Assembly: GCF_040869045.1 (NCBI RefSeq)
Contig: NC_090319.1
Coordinates: forward strand, 285,917,693 to 285,981,692
Source: Eurosta solidaginis
Taxonomy: Eukaryota; Arthropoda; Insecta; Diptera; Tephritidae
Length of the DNA stretch: 64,000 nucleotides
Direction of reading: 5' to 3'
In this document: positions 20,397-32,896 of the stretch, one piece after another
Numbering within the stretch: position 1 is the stretch's first letter
Layout of the letters: every line of letters begins with the position of its first letter
Made by a program: the position numbers and the translations under genes
The notes under the pieces: generated by a model
Told to the model about the DNA's origin: nothing
Database searches by the model: none
Seen by the model: the letters and a program-made list of their open reading frames with translations, nothing else

Positions 20397-23300
20397 AGGC
20401 TAAGTTCGGGTGTAACCGAACATTACATACTCAGTTGAGAGCTGTGGAGACAAAGTAAGGGAAATCACCATGTTGTAAAAGGAACCTAGGGTAACCCTGG
20501 AATTTGTTTGTATGACATGTGTATCAAATGGAAGGTATTAAAGAGTATTTTAAGAGGAAGTGGGCCATAGATCTATAGGTGGACGCCTTTTCGAGATATC
20601 GCCATAAACGTGGACCAGGGGTGACTCTAGAATTTGTTTGTACTATATGGGTATCAAATGAAAGGTGTTAAGGAGTATTTTGAAAGGGAGTGGGCCTTAG
20701 TTCTATAGGTGGACGCCTTTTCGGAATATCGTTATAAAAGTGGACCTGGGTTGACTCTAGAATGCGTTTGTACAATATGGGTGTCAAACGAAAAGTGTAA
20801 TAAGTGTTTTAAAAGGGAGTGGGCCTTTGTTCTATGGGTGGACGCCTTTTCGGGATATCGCCATAAACGTGGACCAGGGGTGACTCTAGAATGCGTTTGT
20901 ACAATATGGGTATCAAATGAAAGGTGCTAATGAGTATTTTAAAAGGGCGCGGGCCTTAGTTCTATAGGTGGACGCCCTTTCGAGATATCGACATAAAAGT
21001 GGACCAGGGGTGACTCTAGAATTTGATTATACGATATGGGTATCAAATGAAAGGTGTTAATGAGTATTTTAGAAGGGAGTGGGCCTTAGTTCTATAGGTG
21101 GACGCCTTTTCGGAATATCGTTATAAAAGTGGACCTGGGTTGACTCTAGAATGCGTTTGTACAATATGGGTGTCAAACGAAAAGTGTAATAAGTGTTTTA
21201 AAAGGGAGTGGGCCTTTGTTCTATGGGTGGACGCCTTTTCGGGATATCGCCATAAACGTGGACCAGGGGTGACTCTAGAATGCGTTTGTACAATATGGGT
21301 ATCAAATGAAAGATGCTAATGAGTATTTTAAAAGGGCGCGGGCCTTAGTTCTATAGGTGGACGCCCTTTCGAGATATCGACATAAAGGTGGACCAGGGGT
21401 GACTCTAGAATTTGTTTATACGATATGGGTATCAAATGAAAGGTGTTAAAGAGTATTTTAAAAGGGAGTGGGCCTTAGTTCTATAGGTGGATGCCTTTTC
21501 GAGATATCGCCATAAAGGTGGACCAGGGGTGAATCTAGAATTTTTTTATACGATATGGGTATCAAATGAAAGGTGTTAAAGAGTATTTTAAAAGGGAGTG
21601 GGCCTTAGTTCTATAGGTGGATGCCTTTTCGAGATATCGCCATAAAGGTGGACCAGGGGTGACTCTAGAATTTTTTTATACGATATGGGTATCAAATGAA
21701 AGGTGTTAAAGAGTATTTTAAAAGGGAGTGGGCCTTAGTTCTATAGGTGGACGCCTTTTCGGAATATCGTTATAAAAGTGGACCTGGGTTGACTCTAGAA
21801 TGCGTTTGTACAATATGGGTGTCAAACGAAAAGTGTAATAAGTGTTTTAAAAGGGAGTGGGCCTTTGTTCTATGGGTGGACGCCTTTTCGGGATATCGCC
21901 ATAAACGTGGACCAGGGGTGACTCTAGAATGCGTTTGTACAATATGGGTATCAAATGAAAGGTGCTAATGAGTATTTTAAAAGGGCGCGGGCCTTAGTTC
22001 TATAGGTGGACGCCCTTTCGAGATATCGACATAAAGGTGGACCAGGGGTGACTCTAGAATTTGTTTATACGATATGGGTATCAAATGAAAGGTGTTAATG
22101 AGTATTTTAGAAGGGAGTGGGCCTTAGTTCTATAGGTGGACGCCTTTTCGGAATATCGTTATAAAAGTGGACCTGGGTTGACTCTAGAATGCGTTTGTAC
22201 AATATGGGTGTCAAACGAAAAGTGTAATAAGTGTTTTAAAAGGGAGTGGGCCTTTGTTCTATGGGTGGACGCCTTTTCGGGATATCGCCATAAACGTGGA
22301 CCAGGGGTGACTCTAGAATGCGTTTGTACAATATGGGTATCAAATGAAAGGTGCTAATGAGTATTTTAAAAGGGCGCGGGCCTTAGTTCTATAGGTGGAC
22401 GCCCTTTCGAGATATCGACATAAAGGTGGACCAGGGGTGATTCTAGAATTTGTTTATACGATATGGGTATCAAATGAAAGGTGTTAAAGAGTATTTTAAA
22501 AGGGAGTGGGCCTTAGTTCTATAGGTGGATGCCTTTTCGAGATATCGCCATAAAGGTGGACCAGGGGTGAATCTAGAATTTTTTTATACGATATGGGTAT
22601 CAAATGAAAGGTGTTAAAGAGTATTTTAAAAGGGAGTGGGCCTTAGTTCTATAGGTGGATGCCTTTTCGAGATATCGCCATAAAGGTGGACCAGGGGTGA
22701 CTCTAGAATTTTTTTATATGATATGGGTATCAAATGAAAGGTGTTAAAGAGTATTTTAAAAGGGAGTGGGCCTTAGTTCTATAGGTGGACGCCTTTTCGA
22801 GATATCGCCATAAAGGTGGACCAGGGGTGACTCTAGGATTTGTTTGTACGATATGGGTATCAAATGAATGGTGTTAATTAGTATTTTAAAAGGGCGCGGG
22901 CCTTAGTTCTATAGGTGGACGCCTTTTCGAGATATCGCCATAAAGGTGGACCAGGGGTGACTCTAGAATTTTTTTATACGATATGGGTATCAAATGAAAG
23001 GTGTTAATGAGTATTTTAAAAAGGCGTGGGCTTTAGTCTATAGGTGGACGCCTTTTCGAGATATCGCCATAAAGTGGACCAGGGGTGACTCTAGAATTTG
23101 TTTGTACGATACGGGTATCAAATGAAAGTCGTTAATGAGTATTTTAAAAGGGCGTGGGTCTTAGTTCTATAGGTGGACGCCTTTTCGAGATATCGCCATA
23201 AAGGTGGACCAGGGGTGGCACTATAATTTGTTTGTACGATATGGGTATCAAATGAAAGGTGTTAATGAGTATTTTAAAAGGGCGTGGATCTTAGTTCTAT

Positions 23301-25440
23301 AGGTGGACGCCTTTTCGAGATATCTCCATAAAGGTAGACAAGGGGTGGCTCTAGAATTTGTTTGTACGATATGGGTATCAAATGAAAGGTGTTAATGAGT
23401 ATTTTAAAAGGGAGTGGGCCTTAGTTCTATAGGTGGATGCCTTTTCGAAATATCGCCATAAAGGTGGGCCAGGTGTGACTCTATAGTTTTTGTGTACGAT
23501 ATGGGTATCAAATGAAAGGTGTTAATGAGTATTTTAAAAGGGTGTGGGCCTTAGTTCTATATGTGGACGCCTTTTCGAGATATCGCCATAAAGGTGGACC
23601 AGGGGTGACTCTAGAATTTATTTGTACGATATGGGTATCAAATGAAAGGTGTTAATGAGTATTTTAAAAGGGCGCGGGCCTTAGTTCTATAGGTGGACGC
23701 CCTTTCGAGATATCGACATAAAGGTGGACCAGGGGTGACTCTAGATTTTGTTTATACGATATGGGTATCAAATGAAAGGTGTTAATGAGTATTTTAAAAA
23801 GGCGTGGGCTTTAGTTCTATAGGTGGACGCCTTTTCGAGATATCGACATAAAGGTGGACCAGGGGTGACTCTAGTATTTATTTGTACGATATGGGTATCA
23901 AATGAATGGTGTTAATGAGTATTTTAAAAAGGAGTGGGCCTTAGTTCTATATGTGGACGCCTTTTCGAGATATCGCCATAAACGTGGACCAGGGGTGACT
24001 CTAGAATGTGTTTGTATGATATGGGTATCAAATTAAAGGTATTAATGAGGGTTTTAAAAGAAAGTGGCCCTTAGTTGTATATGTGAAGGCGTTTTCGAGA
24101 TATCTACCAAAATGTGGACCAGGGTGATCCAGAACATCATCTGTCGGGTACCGATAATTTATTTATATATGTAATACCACGTACAGTATTCCTTCCAAGA
24201 TTCCAAGGGCTTATGATTTCGCCCTGCAAAACTTTTTCATTTTCTTCTACTTAATATGGTAGGTGTCACACCCATTTTACCAAGTTTTTTTCTAAAGTTA
24301 TATTTTGCGTCAATAGACCAATAAAATTACCATGTTTCATCCCTTTTTTCGTATTTTGTATATAATTATGGCATTTTTTTCATTTTTCGTAATTTTCGAT
24401 ATCGAAAAAGTGGGCGTGGTCATAGTCGGATTTCGGCTATTTTTTACACCAATACAAAGTGAGTTCAGATAAGTACCTGAACTGAGTTTAGTAAAGATAT
24501 ATCGATTTTTGCTCAAGTTATCGTGTTAACGGCCGAGCGGAAGGACAGACGGTCGACTATGTATAAAAACTGGGCGTGGCTTCAACCGATTTCGCCCTTT
24601 TTCACATAAAACAGTTATCGTCCTAGAAGCTAAGCCTCTACCAAATTTCACAAGGATTGGTTAATTTCTGTTCGACTTATGGCATTAAAAGCATCCTAGA
24701 CAAATTAAATGAAAAAGGGCGGAGCCACGCCCATTTTGAAATTTTCTTTTATTTTTGTATTTTGTTGCACCATATCATTACTGGAGTTGAATGTTAGCAT
24801 AATTTACTTATATGCTGTAAAGATATTAACTTTTCTTTTAAAATTTGAATTTAAAAAAAATGTTTGCTAATTTTTATTAAGCAGACATAAAGTAATAAGA
24901 GTAACGTTCCTGCCAAATTTCATCATGATATCTTCAACGACTGCCAAATTACAGCTTGCAAAACTTTTAAATTACCTTCATTTAAAAGTGGGCGGTTCCA
25001 CGCCCATTGTCCAAAATTTTACTAGTTTTCTATTCTGCGTCATAAGCGCAACTCACCCACCAAGTTTCATCGCTTAATGCGTATTTGGTAATGAATTATC
25101 GCACTTTTTCGATTTTTCGAAATATTCGATATCGAAAAAGTGGGCGTGGTTATTGTCCGATATCGTTCATTTTAAATAGCGATCTGAGATGAGTGCCCAG
25201 GAACCTACATACCAAATTTCATCAAGATACCTCAAAATTTACTCAAGTTATCGTGTTAACGGACAGACGGACGGACGGACGGACGGACGGACGGACATGG
25301 CTCAATCGAATTTTTTTTCGATACTGATGATTTTGATATATGGAAGTCTATATCTATCTCGATTCCTTTATACCTGTACAACCAACCGTTATGCAATCAA
25401 AGTTAATATACTCTGTGAGCTCTGCTCAACTGAGTATAAT
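20397..25440 (-). mobile_element. DINE-like family A element A3, 5.0 kb, array-expanded
   Basis: Minus orientation. The 3' terminus CAAGTAAGGAAGGCTAAG at 20397 is followed by a 6-bp stem hairpin (GTTCGG 20414-20419, CCGAAC 20426-20431). The monomer array spans 20480-24125, then the duplicated core (24126-25250), the GACG-type (GTCY)n block at 25262-25296, and the 5' hairpin ending at 25438. All parts of the family architecture are present, making this the longest and best-preserved copy in the window. Non-coding. Confidence 0.85.
20480..24125 (-). repeat. 130-bp satellite-like array with higher-order repeat
   Basis: About 28 monomers of 129-131 bp. A 1,038-bp (eight-monomer) block at 20709-21746 is repeated almost exactly at 21747-22784. 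Within each block a three-monomer unit (389 bp) recurs, shown by four identical 73-codon frames starting at 20709, 21098, 21747 and 22136. Those frames are satellite translations, not genes. Units beyond 22785 are more diverged. Confidence 0.93.
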
Positions 25441-26084
25441 AAGCATGGTATTTTTCTGAAATATAGCATCGCACAGGTAAATTTTTCTAAACAGACTTGA
25501 AGTCCCTCCCGTCTAGTTTACTTAAATAAAAACTGGTCACGTGGTGTGCAGGATTCTGAATATTTTAGCTTTGGTAGAGGGTTCAAATATTAGTATGAAA
25601 TTCTAGGCTTTGTAAAGGCAGCAATATTTTCCCGTAAACTTTTGAAGATTTTTTACAACTTCAATCAATAATCCCTTGCCGCCCCAATTTTTAAGTGAAA
25701 ATTAAAACTAACTTACACATGCTGCACTGTAAACCTGTTCAGCGAAAAAGATCTGCGGGAAGTGTGTTTTACGAAAAATACTCTGACTGCTCCGTTGCAA
25801 GAAAAAGTTCGAATTATATTTTATTGTTCTATTACCAATGCGTCTAAGAATTAGTAGCAGTGGAAGTCACAATATACGATGACTGCTCCATATAATGCTA
25901 CAGAGATGGCTAAGTAAATCCATCCACCAGCAGCTGACTATGACACCTAACAGTAGATAGCAGGGCAGGGCAAACGCGATAAGATTTATGTTCAAAATTC
26001 GCTTCAGCTACGAAATCATATACACAGAACTCTCTTAAATGCAGATGATATTGAGAGTCCTAGTAGAACATGTAAACAAACAAA
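25441..26084. other. No gene seen
   Basis: Spacer without recognisable repeats or long ORFs. Confidence 0.4.
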
Positions 26085-26395
26085 TATTTACCTCCGAGGG
26101 GACTTGGGCCGAGTTTCTTTTTCATCTTTTGTTGTGCTTCTGTTCATTTTTCTTAAAAATTGGCTAGACTGGAGTTACATGTTTTATGCTGACGCCGCAC
26201 AGCAGCTGCAAGGCAAATGCATTTTCACTGAGAAGTTTCTCAGGGCAGAAATACATTCGGAGTGTTTTCCAAACTCCTCCTTTAGAACAATCTTTTTCTA
26301 GTTACCGTTTTTCTAAACTTTTGATATTTGTTTATTCAGAACTTGAGCCCAGCACCTTCTGCGCTGCAGCCGGAGTACGCTACGCTAATTTTGTC
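26085..26395 (-). mobile_element. tRNA-headed SINE, decayed copy
   Basis: It follows the minus-orientation SINE order (CCTCCGAGGGGACTTGGGCC, GACGCCGCACAGCAGCTGCAAGG, TTTTCACTGAGAAG) but is heavily mutated, and its head is hardly recognisable. It is older than the copies at 16371 and 45483. Confidence 0.6.
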
Positions 26396-28492
26396 GTTAT
26401 TTCAAAAATTAAATCTCAAATTTTATGTCGCAAACAATTGTCTTTTCACTCATTTCTGAACTTTAGAACGGAACAATATGTGCACACAATGGTCATATTA
26501 AGGTCATTAGCATAAACTAAATGCAGAAAATAATGTATGCATTAAGTATCATTTAACCTTTGCTGATAACCCACATTTGTAAAAGCAGCGTTTAGTGTTC
26601 TGTCACCAAAATGGGATTTGTGTCTTTTCATTGTTTTACTGTCAGTTCACGACGCACGAAACGAAAGCCTAATCTACATGCATTTGTCGAAATACATAAA
26701 CACCAATAAGTGAATTGAATATTGTATTATTTAAACTTGTTTTACCCAATTAGCTATATTTTTCGTCTTAAATTGACTGCTAAAACGGTATTTCGCTGAA
26801 AATTTAAGTAACGGATAGCTTTTAGATAAATAGCCTCCACTTTACCGCTATGAAAAATTGTGATATCTCTGAGCCGTCAAATCAAACAGGATAAGGGTGT
26901 AAATACGAAGGGAGAATAAACATAGCTCGAAAACAAAACAATAATAGGAGTGTTCCATTGACTTACCGAGCTCTGGCTCACGATCAAATCTCATTGGAAC
27001 GATCTGGATCAACTTAATGAGAGCCGGTAGCAGTAATATAAAACATCTGTTTTGTTGAAAATAATAAGAAGAAACGTACAGAAAAATTTAAGATACTGAT
27101 AGAATTACTAACATTTAAATAGTTTCGCACGCAAACAAACTATTTATTTTCCTAACATTTTCTTCAAGTTGTTTACTCTTTCCGTGTTTTTGCTTTTAAA
27201 TATGGCGAAATCTTTTATGTATACACATATATATATATATATTTTTCAATGCTACCATGGTTCAACTATATGGTAGGCTCATCTCATCAGCTGATTTTAT
27301 TTTTTTCATTTCACTGGAGTAGGGACTGTCAGACGGAGATAGCAAACTCAAAGTGAAACTAACACATTGACCACGTTTTCTTACTACACACAAAAGCGGC
27401 TAAGTTTTATGTTTTCATTCCATTGCATTGGTCTAACACGCTGATTTTGACAATCTGAACAAAGGCATGTTGTTGCTGTAGAGATGAGCCAACCATATAG
27501 TCGAGCCATGAGTTCTACCAACTCAAAAGTGGTTAGTTGTCAAAAAATCTACTACAGAAAACGAAACGAACAGAATTGCTATACGGATCAGAAATTTAAG
27601 CAGATAAATATCAGGATCACAACGTTGTTGTTGCATTTGCATGTTAAATTCTATCCGTATCTGGTTCACGCGTCATTGGAACGTAACTAATATCAATCAG
27701 GGTGCGAAAAATTAGCAGCAAAAAATATCTAGCAGTTTGGCAACATTTCGTCCTACACTTGTTCAATTAAGGCCCGAACGTATACAATTTTTGATGCAGT
27801 ATTGTGCTTTGAAAGATGAGTCAATTGCATGTGTTTGTATGGGGAGCAACAAATAGGCTATAGCGACAAATTTGTCTAGTTGTCTCTCCCCATACAAACA
27901 CATACAAATTATGCTATTTGTCGCTCCCAATCTACTCAGCTGCAACGAACGATGCTGTATCGAAAATCTTATGTGGTCGAACTTTTACAAAACAAATTGC
28001 AAAATTAGAAAGAGAGAATCGGCTGTTGCTCACCACACTCTTCCACTCATTTTCATGGAAGAATAAGCACAAAGTTTTTATATTTGAAATTGACCGTTTT
28101 TTGTTGTGGCAAAATTTGAAAAGTTCATTCTTAAATATCTCAGAAAGTTATGGGCTAATTTTTATTTTAAGAAACTAAATTTATATAGCTTAATGTAAGA
28201 TCTTTTCTAAAGGAAGTTGCAGCTCAAACAGTGGTGGACACCATTACATATACACGGTTACCAAATTGAGAATGTGTTAAAGCCCCGTCACATAAGCAGA
28301 TTTTCATATAGATGCGTTTAACTCAACCTTATGTATTATGAGAGATTAGATTGAGCGACCCTGGCGCCATCTGAATGGGCAAAGGCGAAAAAAATTTCAA
28401 TTGCCAAATCTGAAGTTCCTTCATTTTTATAAACGCAACATCTTGGTTGACTGGCTATGTTACTGTCCTGTTACTGATTATGTTATGTGAAG
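26396..28492. other. No gene seen; one strong hairpin
   Basis: About 2.1 kb with only short ORFs that lack family likeness. An 18-bp perfect inverted repeat lies at 27829-27903 (listed separately), and a short AT dinucleotide run is near 27229. Confidence 0.4.
27829..27903. repeat. Hairpin with 18-bp perfect arms
   Basis: ATGTGTTTGTATGGGGAG at 27829-27846 and its reverse complement at 27886-27903 are separated by a 39-nt loop. The region continues with a partial second pairing (AACAAATAG / CTATTTGTCG). The size is compatible with a small-RNA precursor or a MITE core; neither is established. Confidence 0.6.
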
Positions 28493-29583
28493 GCGTTTTC
28501 GAGATATCGACAAAAATGTGGACCAGGGAAACCCAGAACACCATCTGTCGGGTACGGCTAATTTATTCCTATATGTAATACCACGAACAGTATTCCTGCC
28601 ATGATTACAAGGGCTTTTGATTTCTCCCTGCGGAAATTTTTCATTTTCTTCTACTTAATATGGTAGGTGTCACACCAATTTTAAAAAGTTTTTTCTAAAT
28701 TTATATTTTGCGTCAAAAAACCAATCCAATGACCATGCTTCCTCCCTTTTTTCATATTTGGTATAGAATTATGGCATTTTTTTCATTTTTCGAAATTTCG
28801 CCCATTTTTAAAACCAATATAAAGTGAGTTGAAATAAGTACGTGAACTAAGTTTAGAAAAGATATATCGATTTTTGCTCAAGTTTTCGTGTTAACGACCG
28901 AGCGGAAGGACAGACGGTCGACTGTTTATAAAAACTGGACATGGCTTAAACCGATTTCGCCCATTTTCACAGAAAAGAGTTATCGTCATAGAAGCTATTC
29001 CCTTTCCAAATTTCACAGATATTGGTAAATTTTTGTTCGACTTATGGCATTCAAAGTATTCTGGACAAATTAAATGGAAAAGGGCTGAGCCACGCCCATT
29101 TTGAAATTTTCTTTTATTTTTGTATTTTGATGCACCATATCATTACTGGAGTTCAATGTTGGCATAATTTACTTATGTACTGGAAAGATATTAAATTTTT
29201 TGTTAAAGTTTTACTAAAAAAATTTTTTTTTTCAAAAGTGGGCGTGTTCGTCATCCGATTTTGCTAATTTTTATTTAGCACACATATAGTAATAAGAGTA
29301 ACGTTCCTGCGAAATTTTATTATGATATCTTCAACGACTGCCAAATTACAGCTTCCAAAACTTTTCAATTACCTTATTTTAAAAGTGAGCGGTGTCACGC
29401 CCATTGTCCAAAATTTTAATAATTTTCTATTCTGCGTCATAGGTTCAACTCACCTACCAATTTTCTTCGCTTTATCCGGTTTTGGTAATGAATTATCGCA
29501 CTTTTTCGGTTTTTCGAAATTTTCGAAATCGAAAAAGTGGGCGTGGTTATAGTCCGATTTCGTTCATTTTAAATAGCGATCTC
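28493..29583 (-). mobile_element. DINE-like family A fragment
   Basis: It starts in a terminal monomer (GTTTTCGAGATATCGACAAA) and runs through one core copy (GACCGAGCGGAAGGACAGAC, ACTTATGGCATTCAAAG) to TTTTAAATAGCGATCTCA. Both element ends are missing. The spacer copies GTGGGCGTGG and CGGTGTCACGCCC are retained. Confidence 0.8.
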
Positions 29584-30281
29584 ACAACGCTAGGTTGGTG
29601 AACGATATAGGCTTATCGTAGAAATGTGAAAATATAATACCTAGAACTACATTTTATTTTTGTTTGTTCCTTGAATTAAAACAAATTACTTACTATGTGT
29701 AGTAAAATTTTATATAGGAAACTATGGAAGCATCCTAAAGTTTTATATTTTGCAACGAATACGTCACTATTGTATACCTCTTTATATACCAATAAAATAA
29801 AACAAAAATTTGGTCCTTTTTTTGAGATTTGGTCACTTTTTTCGATGAATTTTGGTCCCAAATGAAAACATGGTGTGGCAACCGTGCTCCCGCTCATCGC
29901 ATACATATATGCAGCGTTGCCATATATTTTTTTTTCCAAGTCGTCAGACACCGCCCAAAAGATCGTCAAAAACCGTCATATCTATGGCAACAACCAATAA
30001 CAACCAAAGTTGAGTTAGGACGAAGTTGGGTTATTAACGATTGTATTCGCCGAAAAAAAGCGTTTTTCTGAAAATTATCTTGATTGTGTTTTTTTTTTGT
30101 TACCACATACAAAAAATCGATATCAATTAATTTCGTTTTATTTTATAAAAAACAAAAACGTCTTAAAACATAAATTTTGTGTTACATACAAAAGGTACTT
30201 GTTTTCAGACATTTTAATAATTATTATTTTTTGTTTTCTTTGAGCTCGAAACGAACCTCCCATATCATTTTAGTTTCTTAG
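29584..30281. other. No gene seen
   Basis: AT-rich spacer. The short ORFs on either strand overlap each other and lack family likeness. Confidence 0.4.
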
Positions 30282-30600
30282 TTATACATTTTCGCGTTCA
30301 TTTTTTTGCATATTTATATGCGGTTCAATATTATGACAGGTAAAGTTATTCAATTTTAAATAATATTGGGCTAGCAATATTCCTTTTAATGTATCAGTTT
30401 CCAGACGGTTTCGTATTTTTGTTTTGTTTAAATTTATTTTAGAAAAAATGCGTTCTACATTCGCTGAAGAGTGTGGCAAGCACATTAGATCAGCACCGAA
30501 TTCCTATCTTTTGATAGGAGAAGTTGTTTTCCAAAAAACTTCCGGAGGAACCTTAGAAATGTCTTCAAAATAGAGGAACTGCGGCATTTGTGGTATAGCG
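30282..30600 (-). pseudogene. hAT-type transposase C-terminal relic
   Basis: On the minus strand about 30600-30282 reads FLYFEDISKVPPEVFWKT, a stop, then FGADLMCLPHSSANVERIFS and KTKIRNRLETDTLKGIL. This is the dimerisation region of hAT-like transposases (small-residue/Ser-rich strand followed by ERIFS). One stop interrupts it and nothing upstream is recognisable, so it is a dead fragment. Confidence 0.8.
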
Positions 30601-30639
30601 TTTAGTTTTTGGGTAATTTTGGCCTAACCAAAAGTACAA

Positions 30640-31040
30640 TTCACCTCTTTTTCGTCACATTTTGTTTGGTGAAATATCATCTATAGTGTACTTTATCAAA
30701 AGTTGAATACCACCAACGGTCGGGTGAGCCCGAAATGCCACTTCCCTAAAAATTGGCGGGTAATCGGCTACGCAAACGTAGGTTAATTTGGTGTAATATA
30801 CCATTTAACACGAATAATAACCAGATCAGTTTTATTAAAGAAAATATTAAATAACTTCTTTTAAATTTATCAATTTTATTAATAGAAGAAAACTAGCTTC
30901 TCAAAAGTTAAAATAAAATGCCTCCTTGGCTCGTTGATATTAAAAATAAATAAGTTATTGGAAATATTAGAATTGCTTAAAAACAGCAATTTGTGCAAGA
31001 CTCGCAAATAAAAATTGAATTTTTTTGGGAATGCAGACGT
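30640..31040. other. No gene seen
   Basis: Spacer between the hAT and Tigger relics. A few AT-rich ORFs, none credible. Confidence 0.35.
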
Positions 31041-31049
31041 TATAAGCCC

Positions 31050-31800
31050 AAACCGTATCGCACTGTATACAAGCACTAAATTAGGATATTTTTCTTTCGT
31101 CCTTCAATACCTTTTCGCAAAAGGAGCAAATTGCCCCATCTGGAGGCATTTCAAGAAAATCCCCTTGGTTCGATTCTGCCTAGAAGACGCTTACTTTGGA
31201 GTCACTGGCTAATTCTTCACATTTGGCTTTTCTAGCTTTCGCTGCTGCTTTTTTGAAGGTTCCTTTTCTTTTTTAATTTTTGTCTTCACTTTTTCCCGGA
31301 TCTTCCGAATGCTTTCTTCCAACTGATTCTTATATGGTGGTTTTGTTAATACTGTCGCTTTTGACTTTCTTCTTCTTCCAGTAGCAACTGGCTTTCTAAT
31401 CTTAGGCAATGGTAAAATCTGCCATGGTGAAAGGACTCCTTTACTGGTTGATGCGACATGTTCTGGAGAAGTCAGTCGATTTGTACTAGATGTCGGTGAA
31501 GTAAGAGTACGTCCAGTGTCCGAAGTTGCATTATTTTGCTCGGAAACTTTAGAGTTTTCGGCAGTTACATGCTCATACATACCATTTTCAGCAATATAGT
31601 CTGCATCAGTAAAAATATTTCGAAAGAATGGGTATATACCAGTACATCTGAGACCGTTAACTTCAACCTGGCCAGCCTGAACCTTATAATACACTTTAGA
31701 AAAAGACCAACTAAATCGAATTGAGTAACTTTTCAACCATTTTCTCCCATAAATCGCTATAATTCGTTACTGTAATAAGTCTTGAGTGGGCTAATGAATG
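31050..31800 (-). pseudogene. Pogo/Tigger-type transposase C-terminal relic
   Basis: The minus-strand open block 31736-31209 reads [20 protein letters not shown] (end of the DDE domain of Tigger/Jerky-like transposases), then a Ser/Thr-rich linker, [15 protein letters not shown], a basic KKKK-type region and a Lys-rich tail. After a frameshift, about 31210-31090 reads CEELASDSK and PPDGAICSFCEKV, a remnant of the C-terminal Cys-rich tail. The catalytic part upstream of 31740 is lost or unreadable, so it is a dead copy. Confidence 0.75.
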
Positions 31801-32453
31801 ATCTGTCTAGCGCAAGTGTCGGCAAAAATGTTGTGTGGATGTATTAGTGAGAGCGCTTTGATCGCACGAATCAATTAATTCACTGATCATTCTCTTGTTA
31901 AACTGCAACGGCTAAGCACGCAATAAATAATAAGTTATTGATGCGCACAATGGCAAGGGAATATTTTATGTTGAACAACGCCTTTGGACAAATTCAATGC
32001 CCGGATCAAATCAAAAAGACCTGCTTTTTGATCAATTTTTATAAAGGTAGTCCTTAAAATGTTTTTTATTATCTACTTTAAATTCCACTTACATATACAA
32101 ATAGATCCCTATTATTTTCCTAATAAATACATACGTTTTTTACTATTACTATTAATATTTACAAATTTAAGACTGACACCTGATTGTACTAGAAATAAAT
32201 TGGCAACAAAACTATATATGGGGTATTCCATGGGATGGAATACCCCATATACACTAAAAAATTAAGAATTTTGATGAAAATCCACCGAATTTTTAGTATT
32301 GTTTTCAAATAAAATTTACAGTTTCTCTATTGGATCCTGTTGCATTTTTTCGTATTAAATTAGTTAAATTAATTCATATTAATAAAATGTATTTACGCAA
32401 ATACTTGCATATATTTTTCGCTGCACAACTAGCGATACCAACACTCGATGTTG
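31801..32453. other. No gene seen; strong hairpin at 32215-32251
   Basis: AT-rich DNA. The hairpin at 32215-32251 has 17-bp perfect arms (TATATGGGGTATTCCAT) and a GGG loop. Nothing else recognised. Confidence 0.45.
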
Positions 32454-32465
32454 ACACGCCAATTG

Positions 32466-32884
32466 ACCCCAGCGGGTAAGGGGGTCAGAATATACCCGCG
32501 GTAGGTATGCCTGTCGTAAGAGGCGACTAAAATACCAGATTCAAGGGGTGTGTAGCGCAACCCTTCAGGTTGCCAGCGCAATATATAGCTTCTCCAAATC
32601 CAATTGTCAACCTCACCTATCCGCGGCGAATCCTGTTTCACTAACAGACGAGGCTCTGGCGACCCCAAGCTCCGCATGGATCTTGGGGTTGGGGAGGGAG
32701 GGGATGGCCTGAAGGTTTAATGTGGCCACATAAATCGTTCCCGAGATGGTCGGGCTAGCACCTTATTGGTGCTGTGGTACCGGAGCGTACCGGATCTGCA
32801 TCCGGCAAAGGACCATCACATCGATAACACTCCCCAAAGCCTTCGGGGAGCAACCTTATCGCTACAACAACAACAACAACAACA
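32466..32884 (+). mobile_element. (CAA)n-tailed retroposon, full copy
   Basis: A perfect 12-bp TSD ACACGCCAATTG lies at 32454-32465 and 32885-32896. The element begins ACCCCAGCGGGTAAGGGGGT, contains GTCGTAAGAGGCGAC (a 4-bp stem with a 7-nt loop), CGAGATGGTCGGGCTAGC and CCTTCGGGGAGCAACC, and ends in (CAA)n. It is 419 bp. The ORFs in it are accidental. Direct TSDs and a simple 3' tail show target-primed retrotransposition. Confidence 0.92.
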
Positions 32885-32896
32885 ACACGCCAATTG

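Noticed and set aside
20709..22357. Four identical 73-codon ORFs that look like a tandem gene family
   Set aside because: They are frames through the 130-bp satellite monomers; identity comes from the 389-bp and 1,038-bp repeats, and the protein has no domain.
20480..24125. Regularly spaced repeats considered as a CRISPR array
   Set aside because: Units are contiguous 130-bp monomers without unique spacers, in a eukaryotic TE.
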